A stretch of 7,112 bases of DNA from SG8-30 sp964406445. Its GTDB lineage: Bacteria > Pseudomonadota > Gammaproteobacteria > Steroidobacterales > Steroidobacteraceae. This document shows positions 6,688-7,112 of the stretch, in pieces. The position numbers were made by a program, and so were the translations under genes. The stretch covers positions 1 to 7,112 of the forward strand of contig CAYORU010000060.1 in the NCBI GenBank assembly GCA_964406445.1, given 5' to 3'. The notes under the pieces are model-generated. The model was not told the origin of the DNA and searched no databases. It saw only the letters and a list, made by a program, of their open reading frames with translations. Every line of letters starts with the position of its first letter. Positions within the stretch are counted from its first letter, which is position 1.

Positions 6688-7112
6688 GATCCGCAACTTC
6701 ACGCTGAACTTCGGGCCGCAGCACCCGGCGGCCCACGGCGTGCTGCGGCTCGTGCTCGAGATGGACGGCGAGGTGATCCAGAAGGCCGATCCGCACATCG
6801 GGCTGCTGCACCGCGCGACGGAGAAGCTCGCGGAGAGCAAGCCCTTCAACCAGTCGATCGGCTACATGGACCGCCTCGACTACGTATCGATGATGTGCAA
6901 CGAGCACGCCTACGTGCTGGCCATCGAGAAGCTGCTCGGCGTCCGCCCGCCGCAGCGCGCCCAGTACATCAGGGTCATGTTCGACGAGATCACGCGGATC
7001 CTGAACCACCTGATGTGGCTCGGTTCGCACGGCCTCGACATCGGCGCGATGACCGTTTTCCTGTACTGCTTCCGCGAGCGCGAGGACCTGATGGACTGCT
7101 ACGAGGCGGTCT
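6680..7112 (+). CDS. nuoD: NADH-quinone oxidoreductase subunit D (NuoD), 3' end outside window
   Basis: NuoD (49-kDa subunit homologue, related to the large subunit of NiFe hydrogenases) forms the quinone-binding pocket of complex I together with NuoB. The frame is open to the window edge, giving 144 residues, roughly a third of the usual protein of a little over 400. Visible motifs are NFGPQHPAAHG (10-20), whose histidine-bearing loop is part of the quinone site, DPHIGLLHRATEKLAE (37-52), and YMDRLDYVSMMCNEHAY (62-78), whose DYV tyrosine (Y68) is the expected quinone-contacting residue. RILNHLMWLGSHGLDIGAMT (106-125) follows. The start is GTG, overlapping the nuoC stop by 8 bases and preceded by GAGGTG. 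The 5' end of the gene is complete; nothing looks disrupted. Confidence 0.97.
   Translation, partial: MAEIRNFTLNFGPQHPAAHGVLRLVLEMDGEVIQKADPHIGLLHRATEKLAESKPFNQSIGYMDRLDYVSMMCNEHAYVLAIEKLLGVRPPQRAQYIRVMFDEITRILNHLMWLGSHGLDIGAMTVFLYCFREREDLMDCYEAV

Noticed and set aside
5797..6849. A 350-codon open frame on the - strand across nuoB, nuoC and nuoD
   Set aside because: High GC content removes stop codons from antisense frames. The product is Arg/Ala-rich with no recognisable domain, and the + strand is fully accounted for by three conserved nuo genes.

Overview
The window is a conserved housekeeping segment of a bacterial chromosome. It is strongly GC-rich, codon third positions are almost all G or C, and every gene lies on the + strand. 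The protein sequences and the order ftsH-folP-glmM-tpiA-secG-tRNA-Leu(GAG)-nuoA-nuoB-nuoC-nuoD fit a high-GC gammaproteobacterium. NuoC and NuoD are separate proteins, not the NuoCD fusion of enterobacteria, which points away from Enterobacterales and toward Xanthomonadales-like, Chromatiales-like or related lineages. That placement is inference, because no 16S or marker comparison is possible here.

Layout. Positions 1-1379 hold the C-terminal two thirds of FtsH, the membrane-anchored AAA+ zinc protease. A GNRA-loop hairpin at 1405-1430 follows. folP (dihydropteroate synthase, 1468-2313) and glmM (phosphoglucosamine mutase, 2310-3653) are fused by an ATGA stop/start overlap. A 98-base gap carries a sigma70-like promoter and a leader hairpin in front of tpiA (3752-4504). 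secG (4523-4885) follows tpiA closely, and a tRNA-Leu with anticodon GAG (4914-4998) follows secG. A strong intrinsic terminator (5011-5037) closes this unit. A new promoter with a TACAAT -10 box (5092-5097) then drives the respiratory complex I operon: nuoA, nuoB, nuoC and the start of nuoD, which runs off the window at 7112.

How the genes work together. The window joins four core functions: membrane protein quality control (FtsH), folate and cell-wall precursor synthesis (FolP, GlmM), central carbon metabolism plus protein export and translation (TpiA, SecG, tRNA-Leu), and the electron-input arm of NADH:quinone oxidoreductase (NuoA-D). The genes within each block are tightly packed, with overlaps of 4 nt (folP/glmM), 10 nt (nuoA/nuoB) and 8 nt (nuoC/nuoD), which suggests translational coupling.

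I see no mobile element, CRISPR array, phage gene, toxin-antitoxin pair or other accessory system. All catalytic residues I could check are present. The points worth a second look are small: short clusters of A/T-ending codons inside otherwise GC3-saturated genes (one coincides with an extended -10 promoter motif inside tpiA), a Pro-to-Leu change next to the GlmM catalytic serine, and the very short space between the ftsH hairpin and the folP start. I found no evidence of a previously undescribed system.
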